A stretch of DNA of 38,345 bases from a virus. Shown here piece by piece: positions 29,085 through 37,900 of the stretch. The stretch spans positions 1 to 38,345 of the IMG/VR virus record IMGVR_UViG_3300042874_000025; one strand, written 5' to 3'. The position numbers and the translations under genes are program-made. Below the pieces are notes generated by a model that ran no database searches, was not told the origin of the DNA, and saw nothing but the letters and a program-made list of their open reading frames with translations. The stretch's first letter is position 1. Each line of letters opens with the position of its first letter.

Positions 29085-29402
29085 TCATCGGTCTTGGGCT
29101 GTTGTTCTATCTCTAAAAGATTCTCTTGTAACTTTAATATAAAGGCCTGTGACATTCAAATCTAATATTTCATCTACTGCATACGAAATAGCTAACGACT
29201 CATCCGCACTGCTTAGTTCATCTGATGATTTTGCAATTCGTGCAATGTAACCACATGTATAGTAGCCTTTAGATACATCAAAAGTATACCATTCGTCATA
29301 CTGTGTGAAAGGATTAAAAGGATTGTCCAATGTGGTTAGCATAAACTCTTCTGGTGCTTTAGCTATAGAGCTTGATTGTACTTTAATTACTTCTTTAAGC
29401 AT
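29085..29402 (-). CDS. Conserved phage protein of unknown function, 105 aa
   Basis: MLTTLDNPFNPFTQYDEWYT, then FDVSKGYYTCGYIARIAKSS, DELSSADESLAISYAVDEIL and NVTGLYIKVTRE. The pattern TSLDNPxxPFTQxDxWxxFDxxxGYxTCxYLARIAxxSxELSxxD is common in phages of Bacillota next to the large HTH/DFDGD protein, but no role is known to me. AAAAGGAGG precedes the ATG. It is the last gene of the early block, 12 bases after the RNA-polymerase-like gene, and may be its partner. Confidence 0.8.
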   Translation of the reverse strand: MLKEVIKVQSSSIAKAPEEFMLTTLDNPFNPFTQYDEWYTFDVSKGYYTCGYIARIAKSSDELSSADESLAISYAVDEILDLNVTGLYIKVTRESFRDRTTAQDR

Positions 29403-29414
29403 AGATTCCTCCTT

Positions 29415-32129
29415 TTACAAAGCTCTTTCTAACGTAGACACAGATACACCTAAAGCACTAGCTATCTCTGCTGCTGTGTAACCTAAAGAACGCATTCCTT
29501 GTGCCCTTAAAATTCTTGCAGGAGACATGCCTTTTGTTGTTCTAGGCATGGCTCTTTCTTTTAATAGGTCAATGTCAGTATTCAATAGTATCTGGCCAAG
29601 AGTGTCTTTATGGATTGCGCCAAGTTGAATGGCTTCCCATTCTCGATCAGTAATCAGTATTTTTTTCTTACCGGCACCCATTCTAGCACGGGCCTCCTCT
29701 AGGGCTTGTCCTTTTAACTTCTTAATCTCGGACTTCTCTAAATCGAGGTGGGCCTCTTTCTTAGCTTGATATATCATGTCTGCTAGTAACTGAGCTTGTC
29801 TTTCTAAAGGCTTATTCATATATGCTACTTTTAACTTAGCCTTAAGAACACTTACCTCATGGGCGTATGTCTTGTTTGCAGAGGGGGAGTATTCTATATC
29901 TCCTGTTTTAAGATAGACAAGTCTTGCTTTATTAGCCAACTGTTTTAAAGCATTGGCATGTTCGGCATAGACAGCTTCTTTCGTAGTGCCAGAAGATAAA
30001 TTATAAGCATCTGATTCTTTTTCCATCTTGGTTAGCTTAGTCGTTCTTTTTATTGTTTTACCAAGTTCTCCATCTTTCCCTTTTACGACAAAGCTTTCGT
30101 TGCTATCAACCATAATTCTTTTACCGGTTACAGGATCTGTTCGATGCGTATATTGTTTCTTACCTGTTATGTTATTGACAGTATATTCTTCAACTTGATG
30201 GGGTATTCGAGTTTCAGATTTAGCTCTAGATATAAGAGTAGACGCGCCGCCTGTTACTTTGTTTTGGTATTTGGCTTTTAATTCGCCAATACTATGATCA
30301 GTGTAGGACTTCTTATAATCAAGGTGGTGTTTCTCGGCATCAATGACAACCATTGAATGTTTTACAGCTCTTGCTATTTCGCTCTCGGTAGCACCCTTTA
30401 TAGTCATATCAGTAATGAGATTTGAAATATCCCCCATCTTTAACTGCTTACCTTTTGGAGATAAACCTTCTATCTTGGAATCAAGAGGATATGACTTTTT
30501 AGGATTGAAATTTTGAAGATCTTTCAAAGGAGCTGATGAACGAATCAATTTTTCTTTATTAGGAATAACAATAACTGTGTCACCATCAAAATCAGCCCCA
30601 GACAATCTTTCCGCAACTTTGGGGTGAATACCTATAGCATCTCTTGCGTCTTTAATTAAATTGTTTGCTTGAGGATTCTTATTATTCACAGTTAATTCGG
30701 GAATTTCGAATATGCCCCCGTGAGGGTGCCTTATAAGAACCACTCTATCTCCGTTATTGTATTTAGGAGCGTAGACTTCGTTCTCTTTGATAGATGTTAT
30801 TGGTAATATGATGTGGGTGTCTTGTCTTGGAAGAGCAGCAGCTTTTAAATGAATGGCGGCAGAATCTGATTCATCAGCAAAGGTCTCTAGCAATCTTTTC
30901 TTAAGTGTTGGGTTTGTTAGAGAATTGATCTCGTCGAACTCTTCTTTTTTAAGTTCAAACGCAAGCTTTAGTTGCTTCTTAGCAAGTGAGTCTGATTGTT
31001 TCGAAAGAACTTGAGACGAGATATTCTTAGACCAAACAACCCAATCACCCTCTTCATTGACGATGTTCAATACGCCTTTCTGTCCTCCCGGTTTGATTGC
31101 GGATCCGAAAGGATTGTGGGTGTCTATGGTACCATCTTTATTTTTCTCCATAGGTTTAAATACTTCGTCCGGTTTTGGTCCGCCAGGAACACGAACTGCT
31201 GTTCGAGGGATATCTTTTGTCTTACTTGTGTTATACACAATATCAACGCCTTTAGGGAAAGCATCGTCTGTGTACATGGCCATTCCTTTTAGATAATGGG
31301 TTCCATCAACACCTATTCTTACTTGTGCGTATTTGGAATTACCTAAAGAGGTATCGGCGACACCACGTCTAAGCTCTATTACCCCGTCTTTTAACGAACC
31401 ACCGTCTTCGTGATATCGAATAGCTACACGCTTGCCATCGACATTAACAACGGGCATAACAGGTATCACATAACCATTAATATCAAATCTTTGATCTACC
31501 ATTCTTATTTTATACTTTGCACCTTTTTGGTAGATTTCTGTATGAGGTGTGTCCGGTCCGGTAAGAACCATTAAAGATGTCTTCTTCCCAGTTCCGGCTT
31601 GAACTTGGCTGAGGTATTGAACTTTATACCCTTCTTCTTTCAAAAGGGCTACAGCCTGTTTAAGTTTATGTCGGTTCAGACCCATATGGATTTCTGTGCC
31701 AACGCCAACATCGATATATTTGTGTTCTTTAACTGCATTCCTAAGCACTCCAGCTACATTATTAGTAACCATTGCTCGCTCATGTTTTTCGTCATCGAGC
31801 CACTCTCTAATTGTTGATTCGTTGTATCCACCCATACGTTTACCAATCTCAACATGAGAATATCCTTTAGTTTTGAGCCTAAGGGCCTGTCTACGATTAT
31901 CTTCACGAAGTTCAGTTTTAATCATAGATTTTCTTGCCCTCAGTTCGGTGGTTTTTATACCTAAACCTTTAGCTATTTCTAGCTCGCTCATGCCTTCGTC
32001 TTCTAGGTTTTTAACATAACCTAGAAACGATTTGCCTCTTTGTTGAGGATCTTTCCCGGACCCCCAAGGATATCGGCCACTATGGCGTTTAGTGCCTTCG
32101 TGACTTAACTCGTCAATAGTTATTGTCAT
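29415..32129 (-). CDS. RNA-polymerase-like protein with DFDGD motif and HTH segments, 904 aa
   Basis: LSGADFDGDTVIVIPN (about 510-524) reproduces the metal-binding NADFDGD motif of the beta' subunit of cellular RNA polymerases (D513, D515, D517). About 45 residues before it, VVLIRHPHGGIFEIPELTV resembles the beta' stretch [20 protein letters not shown], and IHPKVAERL lies between, as in beta'. Earlier, YLKGMAMYTDDAFPKGVDIV and YNTSKTKDIPRT (280-310) resemble NKGVxS...PVDIVLNPxGVPSR of beta, so both double-psi barrels may be present in one chain, as in YonO-type phage polymerases. Helix-turn-helix-like segments occur at about 43-66, 82-110 and 874-903. The N-terminus has a GRYPWGSG tag. GGAGG precedes the ATG. 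Confidence 0.8.
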   Translation of the reverse strand: MTITIDELSHEGTKRHSGRYPWGSGKDPQQRGKSFLGYVKNLEDEGMSELEIAKGLGIKTTELRARKSMIKTELREDNRRQALRLKTKGYSHVEIGKRMGGYNESTIREWLDDEKHERAMVTNNVAGVLRNAVKEHKYIDVGVGTEIHMGLNRHKLKQAVALLKEEGYKVQYLSQVQAGTGKKTSLMVLTGPDTPHTEIYQKGAKYKIRMVDQRFDINGYVIPVMPVVNVDGKRVAIRYHEDGGSLKDGVIELRRGVADTSLGNSKYAQVRIGVDGTHYLKGMAMYTDDAFPKGVDIVYNTSKTKDIPRTAVRVPGGPKPDEVFKPMEKNKDGTIDTHNPFGSAIKPGGQKGVLNIVNEEGDWVVWSKNISSQVLSKQSDSLAKKQLKLAFELKKEEFDEINSLTNPTLKKRLLETFADESDSAAIHLKAAALPRQDTHIILPITSIKENEVYAPKYNNGDRVVLIRHPHGGIFEIPELTVNNKNPQANNLIKDARDAIGIHPKVAERLSGADFDGDTVIVIPNKEKLIRSSAPLKDLQNFNPKKSYPLDSKIEGLSPKGKQLKMGDISNLITDMTIKGATESEIARAVKHSMVVIDAEKHHLDYKKSYTDHSIGELKAKYQNKVTGGASTLISRAKSETRIPHQVEEYTVNNITGKKQYTHRTDPVTGKRIMVDSNESFVVKGKDGELGKTIKRTTKLTKMEKESDAYNLSSGTTKEAVYAEHANALKQLANKARLVYLKTGDIEYSPSANKTYAHEVSVLKAKLKVAYMNKPLERQAQLLADMIYQAKKEAHLDLEKSEIKKLKGQALEEARARMGAGKKKILITDREWEAIQLGAIHKDTLGQILLNTDIDLLKERAMPRTTKGMSPARILRAQGMRSLGYTAAEIASALGVSVSTLERAL

Positions 32130-32130
32130 A

Positions 32131-32691
32131 TCAGTCCTCCAAAGAGTTTTTAATTATCTCAATTCTTTTGTCGAAAGACACTATTTTTTTCATAATCTTG
32201 AGAATATCAGAAGGATCCGGTGTATGCACTACTATTTCGTTATTCTGGTATAATCTTAATTCAACGTTAATCTTTTTCGGATCTTCTTTATATTCCAAGC
32301 AAAAGAGCGCCACATAGATCTCTAATTGATACATCGCAACGGGAGATACCCCAGTCTTCAGATCATGAACTCGAAGTACATTATTCCTAAAAGATATAGT
32401 ATCAGCTGTACCAAAGGCATTGTAGGAATGGAATAAAAGCACTTCAGGTTTCATACGAAACCCTATTGCATCGTTTACGTACGAATTTAATGTGATATTA
32501 CTTTTGGGTAACTTCTGTCCTAATTTTATACACTGACATGCGAAAGCGTGGAGAACAGTTCCTCTTTGGGCTGCCATATGAGTAAGATATGCCCTATCAA
32601 GTTTGTCTTCATCATAATTAACCCAATGATATTTAGATGCGCTTAGAAAGGCATGTTGGCCTTCTAGTTCGGAATGAGAGTTGAAGTTCAT
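32131..32691 (-). CDS. PD-(D/E)XK nuclease, Cas4/RecB-like
   Basis: 186 aa. The start MNFNSHSELEGQHAFLSASK, then HMAAQRGTVLHAFACQCIKL (with the early H of RecB-type nucleases: RGTVLHAF), leads to YNAFGTADTISFRNNVLRVH and DLKTG. GTADxxxxxxxxLxxxDLKTG is the D...(D/E)xK active-site pattern, with YQLEIYVALF the following Q-x-x-x-Y motif. Such nucleases process DNA ends in replication and recombination. No Cys cluster is seen, unlike Cas4. It overlaps the VRR-NUC gene by 59 bases, and its stop lies inside the ribosome binding site of the next gene. Confidence 0.85.
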   Translation of the reverse strand: MNFNSHSELEGQHAFLSASKYHWVNYDEDKLDRAYLTHMAAQRGTVLHAFACQCIKLGQKLPKSNITLNSYVNDAIGFRMKPEVLLFHSYNAFGTADTISFRNNVLRVHDLKTGVSPVAMYQLEIYVALFCLEYKEDPKKINVELRLYQNNEIVVHTPDPSDILKIMKKIVSFDKRIEIIKNSLED

Positions 32692-32953
32692 GAAGAATCT
32701 CCATTTTGTTTTCGTTATTTATAAATCTAGCGAATGACATTGAGTCCATCAGATCGACATAATATTTTTGATTGGGTTGTATAAAAGATTCACCATCAGC
32801 TTTCCCTTCCAAAGCCGCCCATCTGTCATTATAAAGAACGAGCAAATCAGGTATTCCTTGGATGTAATTAGCATCATTCTTTAGCACTATACATCCAGGA
32901 AAAAGGCTTTTTAGATCTTTAATTAGGCGAGCTTGAAATTTAGATTCTAACAT
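32633..32953 (-). CDS. VRR-NUC domain nuclease
   Basis: 106 aa. MLESKFQARLIKDLKSLFPG, then IQGIPDLLVLYNDRWAALEG, then KADGESFIQPNQKYYVDLM: the order E...(Q)GIPDxxxxxxxxxxxxEGK...QxxY is the catalytic core of the VRR-NUC family, restriction-like nucleases that often accompany phage helicases and may resolve branched DNA. AAAAGGAG precedes the ATG. It is the first gene after promoter E and its leader hairpin. Confidence 0.9.
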   Translation of the reverse strand: MLESKFQARLIKDLKSLFPGCIVLKNDANYIQGIPDLLVLYNDRWAALEGKADGESFIQPNQKYYVDLMDSMSFARFINNENKMEILHELQLSFRTRRPTCLSKRI

Positions 32954-32975
32954 AAAAATCTCCTTTTAAGATAAA

Positions 32976-33040
32976 AAGAAAGACCCCAAATACAACCCTT
33001 TTTATGGAGGATTTCTTGGGTAAAATAAGAGGTCTTTCTT
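32976..33040 (-). terminator. Leader hairpin / attenuator before the nuclease genes
   Basis: On the minus strand AAGAAAGACC (33040-33031) pairs perfectly over 10 bp with GGTCTTTCTT (32985-32976), followed by TTTATC. A short inner stem (ACCC/GGGT) can form too. The transcript from promoter E would start at about 33036, inside the first arm, so the hairpin would form as soon as the RNA is made and end it after about 60 bases unless prevented. It could alternatively stop transcripts from the helicase gene. Confidence 0.65.
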
Positions 33041-33042
33041 CT

Positions 33043-33070
33043 ATTATAGCATGTGTGATTCCTGCGAGGG
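33043..33070 (-). promoter_or_regulatory. Phage promoter element, copy E
   Basis: Minus strand: TGCTATAAT (33051-33043, with an extended -10 TG), preceded by CACACA and, at the same spacing as in the other four copies, CCTCGC. Downstream sequence differs from the other copies (AGAAGAAAG instead of GAAACCC) and leads straight into the leader hairpin. Confidence 0.65.
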
Positions 33071-33184
33071 TCACATTTCCTTAAGCATCTGGTAATAAGC
33101 CTCAAAATATGCAGGCCACTCGTCTTGGGTTATAACATTAAACTCCACGAATTCGACAAAGCAATTATAATCTTCATCGGTCAT
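33071..33184 (-). CDS. Possible small acidic protein, 37 aa (or 49 aa from a TTG)
   Basis: MTDEDYNCFVEFVEFNVITQ followed by DEWPAYFEAYYQMLKEM. The amino acid make-up looks like a real small helical protein. The ATG has no ribosome binding site but lies 14 bases after the helicase stop. Alternatively the frame may begin at a TTG at 33220, which has GGAG six bases upstream, overlapping the helicase gene. Not recognised. It ends at the edge of promoter copy E. Confidence 0.4.
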   Translation of the reverse strand: MTDEDYNCFVEFVEFNVITQDEWPAYFEAYYQMLKEM

Positions 33185-33197
33185 CACAGTGGTATAA

Positions 33198-34439
33198 TCA
33201 TGTCGTGTATCCCCACCCAAACGCCGTCTCCACAAACTTAGTTTCATTGAATTTCTCCTTTTTAGCTAGAACTCTTAGATAGGCTTTATCTATTTCTGAC
33301 TCAGAATACAGTCGATGGTAATATAAATTACCGTACCCAGTATTCAATCTATCAATCCTACCTGCTGCTTGAGTCATTATACGCCAGGAGTAATGCAGAG
33401 AGTAAAAAACTACACAGTTCGTCTCGACGCAATTCCATCCCTCTGCTCCTGATGTGTATTGTACAAAATATAACCACTTATCTCCTTCAGGCACCGATTC
33501 ATGTTTATGACCATTATATTCTGCCCAAGGGATCGAAAGAGAGTCGCCAAAAGCTCTCAATATGTCGAGTTCGAAGTTGTAGTTGTAGAATACGATTTGT
33601 CTTGGATGTACAACTAATAAATCCTTAATTTTTTCGATTCTGCTTGGATCACTGAAAGATATCTTCCTCATTAGAGTGCAAAGCTCGGCTACATCCCTAA
33701 CTGGTTTTTGTTCGAATGGATTCCATCGTTTCTTTGTAACCGTATCAAAGACGTCTTTATCGTAAACCATAATATGATCTATTGTGTGAGATACAGTTTT
33801 TTTCTCATATGGCATATCCACTAAAATTGAAATCTTATGGCGGTCCAATAGTGTGACTTCGACGTAATGATCCACTTTAGGATATGGGCTGAATAGATTG
33901 TAGACGACATGTCGTCTTAAGAATTCAGTTCGGTTCTTATAGAAACCATTAGCAACAAATGCGGGTATATAATCAAGCCATGTGTCTGCTGGTGTGGCAG
34001 ACAAAAGTATCCATTGGTTATATTTTGTTGTCTCGAGAAAAGACTTTACCCAAGTACCAGATCCAACTACTCGTTGTTCGTCAAATATGAAGAATGCTCC
34101 TTTTACATCTGCGTATTTTTTAATATTATTCCATGAATCAACTGTGACTTGGATGCCTGATATGCTTGAGTCACGATCACGAGAAAGGGCGAATAGAGCA
34201 GCCTCACTGTCCCATTCAAGTTTGTCTCTCTTATTGGCGGTAGTGATGATATAGAGATCTCTAGGGGTAGTCGGGGCTGTCATGTTGATATGGATGTCCG
34301 AAAGAGATCCACCGCATACTCTCGTGTAGAAATATGCCAGAGAAGTTATGGACTTCCCAGAACCGACCCCACCGCAAAGGATGGAGCCGGTCTTTAATTT
34401 GGAAATCGCAGTTATCTGGTGAGGAAATAGACTAAACAT
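33198..34439 (-). CDS. Superfamily 2 (DEAD/SNF2-like) helicase
   Basis: 413 aa from the ATG at 34439 (MFSLFPHQITAISKL); the frame is open to 34514 within the ssDNA-binding protein gene. Q-motif-like FPHQ is followed by Walker A GGVGSGKS (23-30), the DEAD-type box IFDEQR (119-123), LLSATP (145-150) and, near the end, QAAGRIDRLN, which is motif VI. Phage SF2 helicases of this compact type act in origin opening, replication restart or recombination. Start and the preceding stop overlap (ATGTTTAG), so translation is coupled to the ssDNA-binding gene. The stop is TGA. Confidence 0.9.
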   Translation of the reverse strand: MFSLFPHQITAISKLKTGSILCGGVGSGKSITSLAYFYTRVCGGSLSDIHINMTAPTTPRDLYIITTANKRDKLEWDSEAALFALSRDRDSSISGIQVTVDSWNNIKKYADVKGAFFIFDEQRVVGSGTWVKSFLETTKYNQWILLSATPADTWLDYIPAFVANGFYKNRTEFLRRHVVYNLFSPYPKVDHYVEVTLLDRHKISILVDMPYEKKTVSHTIDHIMVYDKDVFDTVTKKRWNPFEQKPVRDVAELCTLMRKISFSDPSRIEKIKDLLVVHPRQIVFYNYNFELDILRAFGDSLSIPWAEYNGHKHESVPEGDKWLYFVQYTSGAEGWNCVETNCVVFYSLHYSWRIMTQAAGRIDRLNTGYGNLYYHRLYSESEIDKAYLRVLAKKEKFNETKFVETAFGWGYTT

Positions 34440-34950
34440 CCTCTTTTTCGTCGTCGTTCTCTTCGAATCCCGTATCAGCCGGGTTTTGATATTTGGCTTC
34501 GAAAGCATCTTCAACGATCGTGAAGTAACCTGCTTTCAAATATGCTTTGACCCCTGAATTACCGTTCACATTCCACACGGAAGGATTCAGAATAAGATCA
34601 ACTTTAGAGATTTCGGCCCAATCGAGAAGATCTACGTCTCCCTCGTCGAGATATACCGCCTTGTTATTACCTTTGATCAAAACGATCTTCGGCGGAAACT
34701 TAGCGTAACTGACCTTAACTTGAACATAAGGCTCAGGGGAGTCATCCTCACTGCGAGGCTTGGTCATCCGAATATTCCAACCATGAGCAGCCAAATCCTT
34801 AGCCATTTTAGGATCGTCAAGAAGGACGCAGAAACTGCGATCACCTTCTCGATTGTACTTACCTGGTTTGCCTGCTAAGTTGCGGAAGAATATGCGAGTA
34901 TCCTCAATGTTCACGATCGGAAGTCTGGGCGTAACTTTCTTGATATGCAT
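34432..34950 (-). CDS. ssDNA-binding-like protein with acidic tail
   Basis: 172 aa. IFFRNLAGKPGKYNREGDRS, then FCVLLDDPKMAKDLAAHGWN, PYVQVKVSYAKFPPKIVLIK and INVDLILNPSVWNV-type sequence (VDLILNPSVWNVNGNSGVKA) form a beta-rich domain of the kind annotated as OB-fold ssDNA-binding protein in related phages. The C-terminus is acidic (EENDDEKEDV), as in SSB and T7 gp2.5, where it contacts other replication proteins. AAAGGAG precedes the ATG, 13 bases after the polymerase stop. Confidence 0.75.
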   Translation of the reverse strand: MHIKKVTPRLPIVNIEDTRIFFRNLAGKPGKYNREGDRSFCVLLDDPKMAKDLAAHGWNIRMTKPRSEDDSPEPYVQVKVSYAKFPPKIVLIKGNNKAVYLDEGDVDLLDWAEISKVDLILNPSVWNVNGNSGVKAYLKAGYFTIVEDAFEAKYQNPADTGFEENDDEKEDV

Positions 34951-34962
34951 CTAAAACTCCTT

Positions 34963-37900
34963 TTAATTATTTGAGGTGAACCACTCGAAGTCACCATATT
35001 GTGCTATTTTTTCTACTGCTGCGTCTACGAGTTTGACGTAATAGCTTTGATCGATATCTTCCTGTTTATTAAGGGAAGCGACAACTTCAGATTCCATCCA
35101 ACGATAACCCTTGGTTCCAACAGCAGCGTGGTAAGATCCGTCTTTTTCTCTAACCAGGAGCCCACCCCCCGTTCCTGGCTTCATCGGGCAGAAGAGCCCA
35201 GCCTTTCCTACGAAGTGGATATTGTGATTTGATTCGTCACTTTCATTAAAATCAAGATGTAAGGCTGTTGTTACCTGTTTAGTCTCGCACATATCCTTGA
35301 ATGCTATTGATTCACCACTAAACAAAGTCTTGAAGACATAAGGTTGTGCGAACTGTGCTCCAGTGGCGGTCCATTCTCCCTCTGTAGTTTTAGCAATATA
35401 GACAGAATCGTTGACGAGACAGAGTTTGGCGTATGTCTCTTCGTGTTCAAACGTGTAGCCATATTTAGCCCCGAATTCGAATACAAACTTTATAATCTCA
35501 GGTGTTGCATCTGGGATCTTAATAGAGTCTGTTTTGATATGAACAACGGTAAATCCTTTGGCCTGCACGGCTAGAAGAAGGTCTATCATAAACAAGGCTC
35601 CGCGCTTAGCCACAATATTATCAGTATTTCGAAGATCTCTGAATTTACTATCATACTGAGCAGCAGTAAATCCATAGACACTGACGATGATAGTCTTTAG
35701 AGCTGCAGATAACGATTTTGCTGAATCCTTGGACCCTAAATATTTCTTAAGGGCGCCATTCATTAAACTACCTGCTGCTTCAAAGTCTTTGTGTTTGATA
35801 GCTATACGCGCGCTTTTTAACTCGCTGAATCTCTTGGTATATACTGATCCAAACAGGTTTAGACATTCGATACTTGTGGGATGCATGGAAGCCACATCAA
35901 GCAATACGACATTTTTATACATCCCAGGTTCGGAATATACGAACCCTCCCTCTCCTGCTTCGAGTCCTTTATAAGTACTTACACCTCCTTCGAATTTGTA
36001 GCCTTGGAACATCTCGCCTAGATCGGTATAGATGAAATTATCCTGAGGATTTTGGTCTTGACCAAATAAGATTCTTGTAGTATGCATCTGAGTAGTAGCG
36101 TTGACAGGTAGCCCACTAAGTTCGGCTAGAATTTGTCTGGCTACAAAGTCTTCTTTACGGTCGTTGAATGTTGCCTCAAGAGAGGTCACGTCATTTGCAC
36201 AATAGTCTGCCGCCTTAACCCACAAATCTTCTGGAACAGGTTGATCCCAAGGGAGGCCTAATTCTTGGTGATGGATACCTAGTTGTATCTGGAATATCTT
36301 AAGTCCTTGTTTTACAGACGAGAAGTCCAAAACATCAGCATAGGAAATATCGTATGCTTCTCTGAACATTCCGTTCCGTGATTTATTGATTATCTTCTGA
36401 CTTAATTGATACAGTTGTTCGTTATCATAACCAAGGTACCTGGCATAGAGGATATGATTATCATATCTCCGACAATTGAACCCGACAAGTTTCATTTCGA
36501 ACAAGGTTTCCATGTCTTGCGCTGTTGGGTTGATCATACGGACGCATTCATGTTCTTCCCCCTGGAATTTCCAAACTACAATAAATAGATTAGGAAATAC
36601 CTCGGTATCATAGAACACTATTGAGTCATTCTTGTAGGCTTCTGATACTTGCTGGATATTATCAAGCTCTTCAGATTTAAACTTCATCTTCCCAACAGTC
36701 TTTACACAATGCTCCGATTGATTAGTACTATTCATCGCGAACGATAAGATCTTCGGACGCATCTCTGTCAAATCATATCTTAGATCTGACTCATGCGCAT
36801 CATCGAGAATCTTCTTAATGAAATCAACACTCGGTGCTGTCGCGGGATGGATCTCTTTGTGTAAATTTCTTAGAATGAGATCTCTAAGCCCTCGCTCGCT
36901 CTTTACAGAGTCTGCATTTATCATCTTTACTCCTTTCAAGGGTAAGCCGCTATTTAATCTAGCGATGGGTATATTGTTACATTTAGTCAACTTTCTTCTG
37001 AGCGAGGAGTCCCCATTAAAAACCTTCACCTCAATGCCTTGGCTAAATATTCGACTTAAAGTGGACGTATCTCCTTCATAAATGTAATGGAGATGTATAG
37101 CTTTACCACTTTTACTTAACTCGGCATAGGTTGCGGGCCACTTAGAGGCAGCCTCGATATTTTCCTCCAATGACTTTTGTCCGCCCTCACTTGTAAGATC
37201 GAAATCTATCACTATATGATTCTCTGGTACTTTAACATAATGAAGAAGTGTCGTATCTAAAGAAGAAAGAGTGGTTGTGGTGTTGTTCCATTTTCTCCCA
37301 GGCAGGTCATCATTGTTTGCGTATTGAGCCAGGCAACCTGAATATAGATCATCGATGATCGATTTTGCGGAATCCATAACTAGAGAACTTGGAGGAACTT
37401 CTTGTTCTTCTACTGCGGCAGCTACAAACTTAGACTCAAGAAACCCTGAATATATACTGCGAACTTGCTTTCCCTCAATTCTCTCCACATCCGAAAATTT
37501 CTCGAAATAGTTCTTCAGTTCTTCACGAAACTTATGTTTTGGCAATTTGAATTCGATGAGCGACTCGTCGCAGTAGGTTTTATAAATGTCATACCCCTGT
37601 GTTAGAGTGGTACTATTCTGTTGCTTGAACAGGTAGAAATTTGCTTCGACGAAATTAAAGAACACGTCTGTCTGTAACATCATATCCAAAGGTCTATATA
37701 GTGAATAGTAGTTCTTCCCCATTCTCCTATAAACTTTAAGACAGTGGAAAGCAATAGCGCCCAGCTCAAAATCTATCTGCCCCATAAGGGATTGGTATCT
37801 TCTAGTAGGGACTTTATTTCCAGAAGGGCGCACATCGATAAGGCGACGGAGAAGACCTGATTTCCCGTCTGTTATGCGAACAGGTTTATTAGTAGCCATG

